Source: Halosimplex halobium (GTDB lineage: Archaea > Halobacteriota > Halobacteria > Halobacteriales > Haloarculaceae). Taken from it: 64,000 bases of DNA. A program made the translations under genes and the position numbers. Under the pieces are notes generated by a model. It saw nothing but the letters and a program-made list of their open reading frames with translations. It was not told the DNA's origin and did no database searches. Below are positions 51,598 to 60,708 of this stretch, in pieces. How positions within the stretch are numbered: the stretch's first letter is position 1; the number at the start of each line of letters is the position of its first letter. The DNA lies in assembly GCF_051414055.1 (NCBI RefSeq), contig NZ_JBLKNX010000005.1, positions 186,001 through 250,000 on the forward strand, read 5' to 3'.

Positions 51598-51799
51598 GTG
51601 GGATTCGAAGCCTATCAGTCGCGCGCAGCGAACGGCGTGAGCGAGCACGTCTGATTTCGGTTCGAATCCCACCCCTCGCACTCTGTCGCTCGCAAACCGC
51701 GAGCGGCGAGTGCATCGTGGATTCGAACCCTGCGAGTCGCAGCCCGCGCAGCGACGCGAGCAGGAACGTCTCGCTCCGGTTCGAATCCCACCCCTTGCA
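51598..51799. repeat. Two degenerate repeats of the tRNA-Leu 3' end
   Basis: Copies of GGTTCGAATCCCACCCC followed by TCGCA or TTGCA end at 51680 and 51799, that is 123 and 119 bp after the tRNA end at 51557. Each copy also has an inverted GTGGGATTCGAA-like word at its other side (51598-51609 perfect, 51717-51727 one base short), so each unit could fold into a stem. The gene-free stretch 51558-52024 holds these repeats. No frame in it is credible. Confidence 0.8.
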
Positions 51800-52024
51800 C
51801 TCTCTTCCCGGCGTACTCGAGTGGTTTTCCTGGCCGAGACACCCATGAATCAGGGTCGACCACAGCCCGCTCGCATTCGATTGGATCGAGAAACTGCACG
51901 GCGTGTACCGGTTCCAGCTATCTACGCGTCCGCCCTCATCGAGCGGTCTCGCTCCTTTCGGATGCCTCGTCGAGCAGCCAGCGCCTTCACTCGATGATCT
52001 CGACGGGGCCGGATTCTTCGACTG

Positions 52025-52363
52025 TCACTCCAGATCGACTCCAACGGTCCGAGCTAGCGACCGCGCAGCTTCGTCGACAATATCCGGGGTCAGCGCACCG
52101 ACCGTCTGGGCGGTGTTCCGTTCGGAAATAACTGTCGGGTATCTGGGAAGGATATAGCTCTCCTTGCTGAGACTCCCGACTTGCCAGTCGTTCTCGCCGA
52201 TCGGTATACTGTCCGTGGCGTCGTTCGTAGAGATCCCGACCGCGATGTGTTGGTCCGGATACTCGGGATTCGGCGTTTCGCTCACGATCACGTAGGGGCG
52301 GTTGTACGGTTCGAAGATCGCCGGGTGAGTGACGACTTCGCGCCGAAGGTGCGTGCTACTCAT
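52025..52363 (-). CDS. PemK/MazF-like toxin family protein
   Basis: 112 aa. MSSTHLRREVVTHPAIFEPY, then YVIVSETPNPEYPDQHIAVG and SLSKESYILPRYPTVISERN, fit the SH3-like PemK/MazF fold (an mRNA interferase in toxin-antitoxin systems), as found in haloarchaeal members. The Ser/Thr residues after GIS and the Arg in LPRYP are the likely active region. The start overlaps the end of the wHTH gene by 8 nt. Region lower in GC than its surroundings. Confidence 0.72.
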   Translation of the reverse strand: MSSTHLRREVVTHPAIFEPYNRPYVIVSETPNPEYPDQHIAVGISTNDATDSIPIGENDWQVGSLSKESYILPRYPTVISERNTAQTVGALTPDIVDEAARSLARTVGVDLE

Positions 52364-52745
52364 CGGAGCGCTGTGACGCTCTCCAGGATTCGATCTCGGA
52401 TTCGTCGACCGCTTCCTCTTCCCAGTCGACGTCGCCCCACTCGTCGTCTACGTCAGCGATCGCTTCGAGACTCCGCTGCGTCGCCTCGAAGCCCCCGATG
52501 CGGTCGTCGCGAGCGATGGCCCAGTACGGTCCCTTATGTCGAACGAGCTCGCGCTCTTCGAGACGCTGGAGCGTCGGCCCGATGCTCCCCATCGGGATAT
52601 CGACGTGTTCGTGGATCTCGGTCGGAGTGAACCCCTGTTTCGGATGCTCCGCTAGAAACGAGAGGATCTCGTAGCTGTTCGACCCTGGCTCGATCGAACC
52701 CGCGTAGCCATCGGATTCGGAGTACTCGTCGAACTCGACCGGCAT
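52356..52745 (-). CDS. wHTH protein paired with the PemK-like gene
   Basis: 129 aa. MPVEFDEYSESDGYAGSIEP then SYEILSFLAEHPKQGFTPTE, IHEHVDIPMGSIGPTLQRLE and ERELVRHKGPYWAIARDD are a winged helix of the MarR/TrmB-like type. The acidic tail (DVDWEEEAVDESEIESW) may contact the toxin. It is probably the antitoxin or regulator of the pair; this is inferred from position. A TATA-like CTTATACA lies about 33 nt upstream. Confidence 0.78.
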   Translation of the reverse strand: MPVEFDEYSESDGYAGSIEPGSNSYEILSFLAEHPKQGFTPTEIHEHVDIPMGSIGPTLQRLEERELVRHKGPYWAIARDDRIGGFEATQRSLEAIADVDDEWGDVDWEEEAVDESEIESWRASQRSDE

Positions 52746-52773
52746 TGTATATGCGTGTATATTGGATATCTGC

Positions 52774-52783
52774 TTGTATAAGT
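52774..52783 (-). promoter_or_regulatory. Promoter of the wHTH/PemK-like pair
   Basis: Minus-strand ACTTATACAAG, about 33 nt upstream of the ATG at 52745, in an AT-rich stretch (52740-52785). Confidence 0.5.
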
Positions 52784-52855
52784 GTTCGCTGTGCCTCGCG
52801 GACACGGGCGACGCGACACAACGGTCTTTTGTCGGCGAGCGCCCAACCCTGGGTG

Positions 52856-53371
52856 ATGACCGACGACACGCCGGCCGAGGCGCGCGAGGCCTTCGAGGCC
52901 CACGACGCGTTCGCGGCCGCCAACGGGGGCTACCGCGTGACGACGACCGTCTTCGACACCGAGGTGACGGCGAGCGGGCGCGACGACTACGCGACCGACT
53001 TCCGGGTGCGCGTCGACGTGCCGACGCTCCGGGCCGCCACCGAGGACGGCGAGGTGGGCGAGGCCGTCCAGTCGGGGTGGCTCGACACGCTCGAACGCCG
53101 ACTCGAAGACGCACCGATGGCCACGCGCGCCTCCGTCGAACTCGACGGGTTCGACGTGGCGACCGCCGACGGGACCGTCACCGTCACCTACGAGTTCGGC
53201 TACGGCGACGCCGCCCGCGGGGTCAAGATCGCGAAGACGTTCGTCGAGTACGTCGAGGGGACCTACGTCGAGGGCGTCGTCCCCGGCTACGAGTACGGCG
53301 AACCCGTCGCCGACCTCCTGGGCGCCGCGGCGACCGGCGACGACGGCGAGCGCGGCGGGACGCCGCTGTAG
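52856..53371 (+). CDS. DUF5813-like haloarchaeal protein
   Basis: 171 aa. MTDDTPAEAREAFEAHDAFA then GGYRVTTTVFDTEVTASGRD, VRVDVPTLRAATEDGEVGEA and GWLDTLERRLEDAP, which I recall as the DUF5813 family. Mixed alpha/beta fold, soluble, no catalytic motif. Start at the ATG at 52856 by similarity; TCTTTTGTC about 30 nt upstream is a TATA candidate. Confidence 0.75.
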   Translation: MTDDTPAEAREAFEAHDAFAAANGGYRVTTTVFDTEVTASGRDDYATDFRVRVDVPTLRAATEDGEVGEAVQSGWLDTLERRLEDAPMATRASVELDGFDVATADGTVTVTYEFGYGDAARGVKIAKTFVEYVEGTYVEGVVPGYEYGEPVADLLGAAATGDDGERGGTPL

Positions 53372-53435
53372 TCCGGTTCTGACCGCAGTCTGCGCCGCGC
53401 CGCCCGCGACGCCCCGCCGCGCCCGCGCGGTGTCG

Positions 53436-54299
53436 CTACTGGTCGCCGATCACGTCGCTGGCGATGTTGCGCCCGCGGGCCTTCAGGCGCACGTCGCGGC
53501 GGACGCGTTTCTCGCGGAGGATGCCCTCCTCGACGAGCCGGTCGAAGACGGCCTCGACCTCCTCGACCTCCATGCCGACGAACTCCGGGATCTCGAACGG
53601 CGAGACGCCCGAGTAGAGGGCCATCAGGACCTCCATCTCCGTCTGGTCGAGGTCGGCGTCCGTCGCGTTCTGGAGCTCCCCCTGGCGGACGAGCGATTCG
53701 AGGATGGCGACGTGGCGGGTCGTCCCGGAGACGTACGTCTGGACGCTGGTGTCCGCCTCGTCGGTGTGTTCGACTTCCAGGACGCGGCGCTCGTCGCCGC
53801 GGACCGTCCCGTCCCTGACGGTGACCCCGCCCACGTCGACGAGTTCGACCTCGACGAACTGGCCGCTGGCGACGCCCAGCCCCACCGTGTCGGACTCGAC
53901 GTTGATCCGTCCTTTCTCCCACTCCGTGTCCTGCACGACGCCGCCCTCGACCGCCGGGTGTTTGACGAGGACGACCTCGCCGTCCAGCAGCGCCGTGTAG
54001 AGGTGCTCCTCGAAGGTGTCGGCGTCCGCCGGCGCGACCAGGAACACGTCCGCGCCGGTCTGGATCGAGAAGTAGCCCGAGACGGCGGCCATCGCCCCCT
54101 CGGCGTTCTTGCGGTTCTTGACCGTGCTGACCTTCCCCAGGGCGATCTGCCGTTTGCCCTCGTTGCTGGCGAGGACGAGCCGCCGGTTCGAGAGGAGGAT
54201 GCGCCCGCTCAGCCACTCCAGGTCGTTGACCTTCCGCCCGTCCCTGACGACTTGCACGAACCGACCCTGGGTGTCCGCCAGCGGGCGCTCGTCGCTCAC
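53436..54299 (-). CDS. cheF: Taxis protein CheF
   Basis: 287 aa. Archaeal DUF439 protein: VVRDGRKVNDLEWLSGRILL, SNRRLVLASNEGKRQIALGK and RHVAILESLVRQGELQNATD, ending with a HTH-like part (ALYSGVSPFEIPEFVGMEVE then RLVEEGILREKRVRRDV). In haloarchaea CheF links the Che system (CheY) to the archaellum motor. GTG start. Last gene of the minus-strand taxis operon, downstream of the HEAT protein. Confidence 0.9.
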   Translation of the reverse strand: MSDERPLADTQGRFVQVVRDGRKVNDLEWLSGRILLSNRRLVLASNEGKRQIALGKVSTVKNRKNAEGAMAAVSGYFSIQTGADVFLVAPADADTFEEHLYTALLDGEVVLVKHPAVEGGVVQDTEWEKGRINVESDTVGLGVASGQFVEVELVDVGGVTVRDGTVRGDERRVLEVEHTDEADTSVQTYVSGTTRHVAILESLVRQGELQNATDADLDQTEMEVLMALYSGVSPFEIPEFVGMEVEEVEAVFDRLVEEGILREKRVRRDVRLKARGRNIASDVIGDQ

Positions 54300-54372
54300 G
54301 GGGGGACACCTCCCGCGGCGGACGCGTCAGAGCCGGACCGGACGGCGGGCGGGGCGCGTCGACGGGTGCCGT

Positions 54373-55599
54373 TCATCCGCGACCACCCAGCTTCGAGATG
54401 GCCGAGAAGGCCCGCTTGCGGATCTCCTCGGACTCCGTCTCGTCGAGCAACGCGTCGATGCGCTGGCGCGCGCGCTCGCCGCCGACCTTGCCGAGGGTGA
54501 ACACGGCCTGGGCGCGCGCCTCCTCCGGGGCGTCGCTGTCGTCGACCAGATCGAGCAGGCGGTCCTCGACGGCTTCGCCGCCGAGTTCGGCGAGGCTGGT
54601 GGCCGCGAACTGGCCCGTCATCCGGTCGTCGGCGGCCAGCGCCTCGACCAGCGCGTCGACGACCCGCTCGCGCTCCTCGGCCTCGGTGACCCGGCCCAGC
54701 AGCCACGCCGTGTTGCGCTGCTGGGCGGCCTGCTGGCTCTCCTCCAGTATCTCGACGAGCGGGACGACGACGTTGCGGTCGTCGGTCTCGCTCAGCTGCT
54801 CGACGACGGTCTCGCGGATCTCGTGGCTCTGATCCGTGGGCACGTTGGCGAGCAACTCGACCAGCGAGTAGACGGCGGTGCGTCGCACCGCGGGGGCGTC
54901 GTCGGTCAGCGAGGCGACGAGGTACTCGACGGGCTGGGCGTTCGGGAAGTTGCCGAACGCGCCGACGGCCACCCGGCGGACCCGCTCGTCGCCGTCCTCG
55001 TACAGCGGGAGCAGCGCCGAGAGCGCCTGTCGGTTGCCGACGTTGCCGAGCGCCTCGGCGGCCTCCCGGCGGACCTTCGAGTTCGAGTCCGTCAGCAGCC
55101 CCTCCAGCCCGTCGGTCGCACGGGAGTCGGCGATCTGTCCACAGGCGCGGGCGGCCCGCGCCCGGACCCGCGGGTCGGGGTCGTCGAACCGCTCGACGAG
55201 CTTCGGGACGGCGTCGGCCTGTTCGAGCGCGCCCAGCCCGTTGGCGGCGGCCATCCGCAGCTCCGGGACGGCGGCGTCCAGCGCCTTCGCGAACGCCTGG
55301 GCCTTCATCCAGTCGGCCCCCTCGCCCATGTCGATCCCGGCCATCTCCGCGATCAGCCGCTCGATGGCGTCGCCGCCCAGCTGGTCGAGCGAGTCGACCG
55401 CGGCGGCGGTCACCGCGGCGCTGTCGTCGGCCTCGGCGACGCTCACCAGGGCGTTGACCACGTCCGCGCGGTCGTCGTGGTCGTCGAAGTTGCCCAGCAG
55501 CTCGGCGGCGCGGGCGCGCAGCTCCGGGTTGTCGCTGCGGCGCATCACGCCGATGAGCTCCTGCACGTCGCCGTTCCGTTCGAGCTGGTAGAGTGACAT
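54373..55599 (-). CDS. HEAT-repeat protein of the taxis cluster
   Basis: 408 aa made of about ten HEAT/PBS lyase-like repeats: DPRVRARAARACGQIADSRA, SNSKVRREAAEALGNVGNRQ, DERVRRVAVGAFGNFPNAQP and DAPEEARAQAVFTLGKVGGE. It lies between cheF and cheR. In Halobacterium a HEAT-repeat protein next to CheF was shown to interact with Che and motor components, which I recall and infer here by position. The start overlaps the cheR end by 1 nt. Confidence 0.85.
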   Translation of the reverse strand: MSLYQLERNGDVQELIGVMRRSDNPELRARAAELLGNFDDHDDRADVVNALVSVAEADDSAAVTAAAVDSLDQLGGDAIERLIAEMAGIDMGEGADWMKAQAFAKALDAAVPELRMAAANGLGALEQADAVPKLVERFDDPDPRVRARAARACGQIADSRATDGLEGLLTDSNSKVRREAAEALGNVGNRQALSALLPLYEDGDERVRRVAVGAFGNFPNAQPVEYLVASLTDDAPAVRRTAVYSLVELLANVPTDQSHEIRETVVEQLSETDDRNVVVPLVEILEESQQAAQQRNTAWLLGRVTEAEERERVVDALVEALAADDRMTGQFAATSLAELGGEAVEDRLLDLVDDSDAPEEARAQAVFTLGKVGGERARQRIDALLDETESEEIRKRAFSAISKLGGRG

Positions 55600-56408
55600 C
55601 AGGCGCGTCTGTAGATGCGGTGTTTCTTCTCGACCGGGTCGTAGCGGTCGCGGAACTCCGCGGGCAGGGTCTCGGTCATCCCGATCATCAGGTAGCCCGC
55701 CTCGGAGAGCGACCCGGTGATCGTCTCGAAGATGGGGACCTTGTAGTCGGCATCGATGTAGATGAGCAGGTTCCGGCAGCAGACGAGGTCGAACTCGCCT
55801 TTCTCAGGGCCGCGGATGAGGTCGTGGCGCTCGAACTCCACGAGGTCGGCCACGCGGTCGGTGACGGTGAACACGTCGCCCTCTCGGTCGACGTACGGCT
55901 CGTAGGCCGAGAGCGGTTCGAGTTCCGCCTCGATGTCCGTCGTCTGGGAGGTCTCGTAGCGGCCCCGGCGGGCGGTCCGGAGGATCTCGCGGTTGATGTC
56001 CGTGCCGAGGATCTCGACCCGGCGGGCGTCGATCTCGTCGTCGTCGAGCGCGAGCATCGCGATCGAGTACGGCTCGCGGCCGTCCGCGCAGGGGGCGCTC
56101 CAGACCGAGACGCGGCGCTGTTCGGCGGTGAGGTCGCGCAGCACCGCCCGCAGCGACTCCCAGGCCTCGGGGTTGCGGAAGAAGCCGGTGACGTTGATCG
56201 ACAGCGAGTCGAGCAACTGCTCGCGCTCGCCGTCGTCGTCCTCCAGTAGCCGCTGGTAGGCGCGATAGTCGTCGGCGTCGGTGCGGCGCATCCGTGCGTT
56301 GATCCGCCGGTCGAGGTAGGCGTCGTTGTAGAAGCCCGACTCGAAGTCGAGTTCGCGCTCGATGTAGCTCAGCAGCTCGTCGAACGCCTGGTCGCGCTCC
56401 TGTCTCAT
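55599..56408 (-). CDS. cheR: Chemotaxis methyltransferase CheR
   Basis: 269 aa. N-terminal helical domain (ELLSYIERELDFESGFYNDA and YLDRRINARMRRTDADDYRA) plus an SAM-dependent methylase with VSVWSAPCADGREPYSIAML, EILGTDINREILRTARRGRY and GEFDLVCCRNLLIYI. It methylates Glu side chains of transducers. No tetrapeptide-like C-terminal tether is evident. Confidence 0.93.
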   Translation of the reverse strand: MRQERDQAFDELLSYIERELDFESGFYNDAYLDRRINARMRRTDADDYRAYQRLLEDDDGEREQLLDSLSINVTGFFRNPEAWESLRAVLRDLTAEQRRVSVWSAPCADGREPYSIAMLALDDDEIDARRVEILGTDINREILRTARRGRYETSQTTDIEAELEPLSAYEPYVDREGDVFTVTDRVADLVEFERHDLIRGPEKGEFDLVCCRNLLIYIDADYKVPIFETITGSLSEAGYLMIGMTETLPAEFRDRYDPVEKKHRIYRRA

Positions 56409-56550
56409 GGTCGCCCCCCGCCGGTCAGCGTCGTCCGCCGGTCGGTTGTCGCCGTCCGTCGGTCGGTCGGCGTTCGCCGTCGGCTTCGCATCGTCGGTCC
56501 GGCGTCCCCCGTGCGTTCGGTCATGTCGGTTCCTGCGTGTCCCAGTAGCA

Positions 56551-58785
56551 TCAAAGCGTCACCACGTCGAGGATGTGGACGATGTTCCCGTCGCCCAGCA
56601 CCGCGGTCCCGCTGAGGCCGGGCGTCCCGCTGAGGATCCCTTCCAGCGGCTTGACGACGACCTCCTCCTGGCTATTCACGGCGTCGCAGCGCAGCGCGAC
56701 CTGGCGCTCGGACTCCCGAATGCGGACGAGCATCCCCTCGTCCCCGCCCGTGCCGACGGCCCCCGCCATCGCGTCGCTGCCGGCACCCGCGGCCGCCGCG
56801 GCGGCTCCGTCGCCGGGTGCCGTCGACTCCTCGCTCCCGCCGGACGCGTGGGCGCCCCCATCGGCTTCTTCGGTCGGCTCGCCGCCGTCGGTGGCGGCCG
56901 TCTCGGTCCCGTCGGTCTCGGCGGTCGCGTGCGTCCCGGGCACGTCGAAGCGCTCGGCGAGGTCGATCACGGGGTAGATGTCGTCGTTGTGTTTGATGAC
57001 GTCGTTGCCGTTGATCTGTTTGACCTCTGTCGTTCGGGTGATCTCGTCGACGTTCTTCAGCGGGACGCCGTACTCCTCGTCGCCGACCTCGACGAACAGC
57101 ACCTTGACGATGGCCATCGTCACCGGCAGGCGCAGGGAGACGGTCGTCCCCTCGCCCGGTTCGGAGTCGACGCTGACCGAGCCGTCCAGTTGCGTGACCG
57201 TGTCGTGGACCACGTCCATGCCGACGCCGCGGCCGCTGGTGTCGGTCACCTCGTCGGCCGTCGAGAAGCCGGGGTGGAAGATCAGGTCGTACACCGCCGA
57301 GTCGCTCATCGCCTCGATCTCGTCGGAGGAGCGCACGCCCTTCTCGATGGCCTTGCGCTTGATGCCCTCCACGTCGAGGCCGGCGCCGTCGTCCTCGACC
57401 TCGATGATGACGTGGTCGCGTTCCCGGGAGGCGCGCAGCTCGACCTGGCCCGTCCGGGGCTTGCCCTTCCGCTCGCGCTCCTCGGGCGGTTCGATCCCGT
57501 GGTCCAGCGAGTTGCGGATGATGTGCATCAGGGGGTCGGAGATCTCGGTGAGGATCGTCCGGTCGAGCTCGATGTCCTCGCCCTCGATGGTAAACTCCAC
57601 GTCCTTGTCGAGCTCCCGGGAGAGGTCCCGGACCATCCGCGGGAACTTGCCGACGACCTTCTTCAGCGGGATGAGCCGCATGTCCATCACCGTGTTCTGG
57701 AGGTTCGCGGTGATCTTGTCGAGCTCGTTGAGGTTCTCGGAGGCGCCCGCCAGGTCGTCGGTCTCGACGGCCCGCCGGAGCTTGATGCGGCTGGTGACCA
57801 GCTGCTCGACCAGCCCGTGCAGGTCGTCCAGCTGGTCCACGTCGACCCGGACGGACTTGATCTCGTCGACGGAGGCTCCCTCGTCGCCACCCGAGGCCGC
57901 CTGCGGCGCGTCACCGGCGGGTCCGGCCTCGCCGGCCTCGGCGTCCCCCGCGGTTCCGGAACCGGCGGCGCCCGCGTCGGAGCCGGCGTCGCTCAGGGCG
58001 TCGGTCACGTCGGTCACGTCGGCGTCGTCGACGGCACCGATGGCGTCCAGTTCGGCCGCGGCGGCGTCGGCGTCGGGCGCGTCGAGCGCGAGCGCGAAGG
58101 TCTCCTCGAACTCGCCGTCCTCGATGGCCTCGCAGTCGGGGTCGGCGTCGAGCAGGTCGAACGCGTCGGTGATCCGGTCGACGGCGAGCATCGCGTCGAC
58201 GCCGAGCATGTCGCCCTCGCCGACCGACACGTCCGCGCGGACGACACGCCCCTCGGCGTCGTCGGCCGACACGTCGAAGTTCTCGACGGCGGCCCCGTCG
58301 GCCCCCTCGGTGGCTGTCCCGTCGTCGCCCGCGGCAGTCCCGGCGGCACCGCCTGCGGCGCCACCGGCCGCAGCGTCGGGCGCCTCGCCGGACTCGGCGT
58401 CGAAGTCGCTCTCCTCGAGGACGGCCCGGAGTTGCGCGACCATCTCCGTCGTGTCTGTCGTCGACTCGCCCTCGGCCTCGATCTCGCGCACGATGGCCTC
58501 GATCATGTCCACGCCGGCGAAGATGAGGTCCATCCGCTCGGGGGTGACCGCCATCTCGTCCTGGCGCATCGCGTCGAGCAGGTCCTCGATGGCGTGGGCC
58601 AGGTCGCTGGCGTCCTCGAAGCCCATGGCGCCGAAGTTGCCCTTCAGCGTGTGGGCCGTCCGGAAGATCTGGTCCATCGCGGCCTGGTCGTCCGGGTCGG
58701 ACTCCAGGTCGAGCAACGAGTTGTTCAGGTCGGTGATCGCTTCCTCACTCTCGCGGATAAACGCGTCAAGATACTGGTCGTCCAT
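56551..58785 (-). CDS. cheA: Chemotaxis histidine kinase CheA
   Basis: 744 aa. Hpt domain with H45 in FRTAHTLKGNFGAMG; a long Ala/Gly/Glu-rich linker with a P2-like middle (ADVSVGEGDMLGVDAMLAVD); dimerisation helices near 330-390; ATPase boxes MHIIRNSLDHGIEPPEERER (N), VEDDGAGLDVEGI (G1) and TSGRGVGMDV (G2); a CheW-like domain at the end with a linker (TDGTETAATDGGEPTEEADG). It phosphorylates CheY and CheB. The stop of cheB adjoins its start. Confidence 0.93.
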   Translation of the reverse strand: MDDQYLDAFIRESEEAITDLNNSLLDLESDPDDQAAMDQIFRTAHTLKGNFGAMGFEDASDLAHAIEDLLDAMRQDEMAVTPERMDLIFAGVDMIEAIVREIEAEGESTTDTTEMVAQLRAVLEESDFDAESGEAPDAAAGGAAGGAAGTAAGDDGTATEGADGAAVENFDVSADDAEGRVVRADVSVGEGDMLGVDAMLAVDRITDAFDLLDADPDCEAIEDGEFEETFALALDAPDADAAAAELDAIGAVDDADVTDVTDALSDAGSDAGAAGSGTAGDAEAGEAGPAGDAPQAASGGDEGASVDEIKSVRVDVDQLDDLHGLVEQLVTSRIKLRRAVETDDLAGASENLNELDKITANLQNTVMDMRLIPLKKVVGKFPRMVRDLSRELDKDVEFTIEGEDIELDRTILTEISDPLMHIIRNSLDHGIEPPEERERKGKPRTGQVELRASRERDHVIIEVEDDGAGLDVEGIKRKAIEKGVRSSDEIEAMSDSAVYDLIFHPGFSTADEVTDTSGRGVGMDVVHDTVTQLDGSVSVDSEPGEGTTVSLRLPVTMAIVKVLFVEVGDEEYGVPLKNVDEITRTTEVKQINGNDVIKHNDDIYPVIDLAERFDVPGTHATAETDGTETAATDGGEPTEEADGGAHASGGSEESTAPGDGAAAAAAGAGSDAMAGAVGTGGDEGMLVRIRESERQVALRCDAVNSQEEVVVKPLEGILSGTPGLSGTAVLGDGNIVHILDVVTL

Positions 58786-59901
58786 TTAGGTCACCTCGAA
58801 TGCGTCGAGTACCGCCGCCGCAACGTCGTTGACCGGCGCCACGCCGTCCACGCAGCCGGTCTCGATCGCCCGCTTGGGCATCCCGAAGACGGCCGACGTG
58901 GCCTCGTCCTGGGCGACGGTGTAACCGCCCGCCTCGTGGATGGCGCGGATGCCGGCCGCGCCGTCCTCGCCCATCCCGGTCAGGATGACGCCGGCGAGGG
59001 GGTCCGTGATCCGCTCGGCCGCCGTCTCCATGGTCACGTCGACCGCCGGCCTGACGTTGTTGACCGGCGGGTCCTGCGTGAGCCCGACCCGGACGCGACC
59101 GCGCCGGTAACCGGTCACTTCCATGTGGTAGTCGCCGGCGGCGATGAGCGCCTCGCCGCCGCCGATCCGGGCGCCGTCCGCCGCCTCCTGCACGTCGTAC
59201 TCGCTGCGGGCGTCCAGGCGCTCGGCGAACCGGCCGGTGAACCCGCTCGGCATGTGCTGGACCACCAGCACGCGCAGGTCCGCCGCCAGTGGCAGGTCCG
59301 AGAGGACCTGCTCGACGACGGTCGGCCCGCCGGTCGAGGAGCCGACGACGACGGTCGGGTTGTCGACGTACTCCGTCGTCGCGGTCCCCGTATCGGGGCC
59401 GGTCGTCCCCGTCCCGGCCGCTCCGTCGGGGTCGACGCCGCCGGTATCCACCCCCGACCCGGCGGTCCGGGCCGAGGCCACGTCCGAGGAGTCGGTCGGG
59501 TCGACGGCCGCGACGGACTCGACGACCTCGACAAGCTGGTCCTGCAGGCGGGACATCTCCATCGACACCTCGCCGCCGGGTTTGCGGAAGAAGTCGACGG
59601 CGCCCTTCTCCAGGGCCTCGAAGGTCACGTCGGCGTTCTCGTCGGTGTGAGCCGAGAGCATCAGGATCGGGGTCGGCCTGGTCGACATGATGCGCTCGGT
59701 CGCCTCGATGCCGTTCATCTCGGGCATCTCCACGTCCATCGTCACCACGTCGGGGTCGGTTTCGACGACCGCCTCGACGGCCTCCCGGCCGTGTTTCGCC
59801 TGAGCCACCACGTCGATGCCGCCCTCCTCAAGGATGTCGGAGATGACGCTCCGCATGAAATGCGAGTCGTCGGCGACTACCGCGCGTGGCGAACCTACCA
59901 T
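58786..59901 (-). CDS. cheB: Chemotaxis methylesterase CheB
   Basis: 371 aa. Receiver with D11/D12 in VVADDSHFMRS and D56 in VVTMDVEMPEMNG, then a linker of about 50 residues, then the esterase domain: VVGSSTGGPTVVEQV (Ser), VVQHMPSGFTGRF (His), ILTGMGEDGAAGIRA (Asp). The start is ATG at 59901 (MVGSPRAVVADDS). The operon promoter may be the TCTTTATCC box near 60003 (minus). Divergent from cheW. Confidence 0.92.
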   Translation of the reverse strand: MVGSPRAVVADDSHFMRSVISDILEEGGIDVVAQAKHGREAVEAVVETDPDVVTMDVEMPEMNGIEATERIMSTRPTPILMLSAHTDENADVTFEALEKGAVDFFRKPGGEVSMEMSRLQDQLVEVVESVAAVDPTDSSDVASARTAGSGVDTGGVDPDGAAGTGTTGPDTGTATTEYVDNPTVVVGSSTGGPTVVEQVLSDLPLAADLRVLVVQHMPSGFTGRFAERLDARSEYDVQEAADGARIGGGEALIAAGDYHMEVTGYRRGRVRVGLTQDPPVNNVRPAVDVTMETAAERITDPLAGVILTGMGEDGAAGIRAIHEAGGYTVAQDEATSAVFGMPKRAIETGCVDGVAPVNDVAAAVLDAFEVT

Positions 59902-60089
59902 GTCGAGCCCCCGGTGACGGCTCGGGCGCGGCCCGAACGGCGTCGCCGGAACCCAGCCGGAGCCGGCACCATACCTACTCACGTGTGGCGGTAGCGCCGG
60001 GATAAAGACTCCGCCCGCCGTATCAGCGATGATAACCCGGGAGACACCCTTAAGTCGCCGTCGCGGGCTCTTTCGGGCAACGGGTACAC

Positions 60090-60539
60090 ATGGCATCAGG
60101 CACTCAGGGCGCGGCCCCGGCGGCGACGGACGGACAGGTGCTGGAGTTCTCGCTGGGCGCGGAGACCTACTGCGTGAGCATCGACTACGTCACCGAGATC
60201 GTCGACGCCGGCGAGGTGACGACGGTCCCGAACTCGCCGCCGCACGTCCGCGGCGTGATGGACCTGCGCGGGCGCACGACGTCGATCGTCGACCCGAAGG
60301 TCGTCTTCGGCATCGACGGCGACGGGGCCGAGCGACGGATCATCGTCTTCGACCCCGCGATCGTCGACGACGGGGGCGCTGCCGGCTGGCTGGTCGACGA
60401 GGTCTACCAGGTCGTCCGGGTCGACGGCTCGGACGTCGACGACTCCCCCTCGCGGGACACCGACGCCATCCGCGGCGTCGTCAAGCGCGACGACGGGTTC
60501 GTCATCTGGGTCGACCCGAAGGCCGTCCACTCGGGCTGA
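60090..60539 (+). CDS. cheW: Chemotaxis coupling protein CheW
   Basis: 149 aa. VLEFSLGAETYCVSIDYVTE then VTTVPNSPPHVRGVMDLRGR and FVIWVDPKAVH are the CheW fold. It couples transducers to CheA. Divergent from cheB with a 189-bp gap that holds the two promoters (TTAAG near 60048 for cheW). Confidence 0.92.
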   Translation: MASGTQGAAPAATDGQVLEFSLGAETYCVSIDYVTEIVDAGEVTTVPNSPPHVRGVMDLRGRTTSIVDPKVVFGIDGDGAERRIIVFDPAIVDDGGAAGWLVDEVYQVVRVDGSDVDDSPSRDTDAIRGVVKRDDGFVIWVDPKAVHSG

Positions 60540-60708
60540 CGGGGGCGGCGCCCGCGTCGTCAGCCCCGGCGCTCCGGTAAGCGGACCGTACTGGTCCCGC
60601 CCGACCGGCCCTGTCTGCCCCGCCCGCCAACTGATCGCATGAACAAGACTTTTTACCACAGACACCGGATGCTCCACCAGCCGAGCGCCGCGAGGATCCA
60701 CGGAAGAC

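Noticed and set aside
51488..51899. Short frames with repeated RGGIRT words downstream of tRNA-Leu
   Set aside because: They arise from the repeated tRNA 3' end, not from a protein.
56407..59994. Frame of 1195 codons antisense to cheA and cheB
   Set aside because: It is the complement of two well-recognised genes and has no motif of its own.
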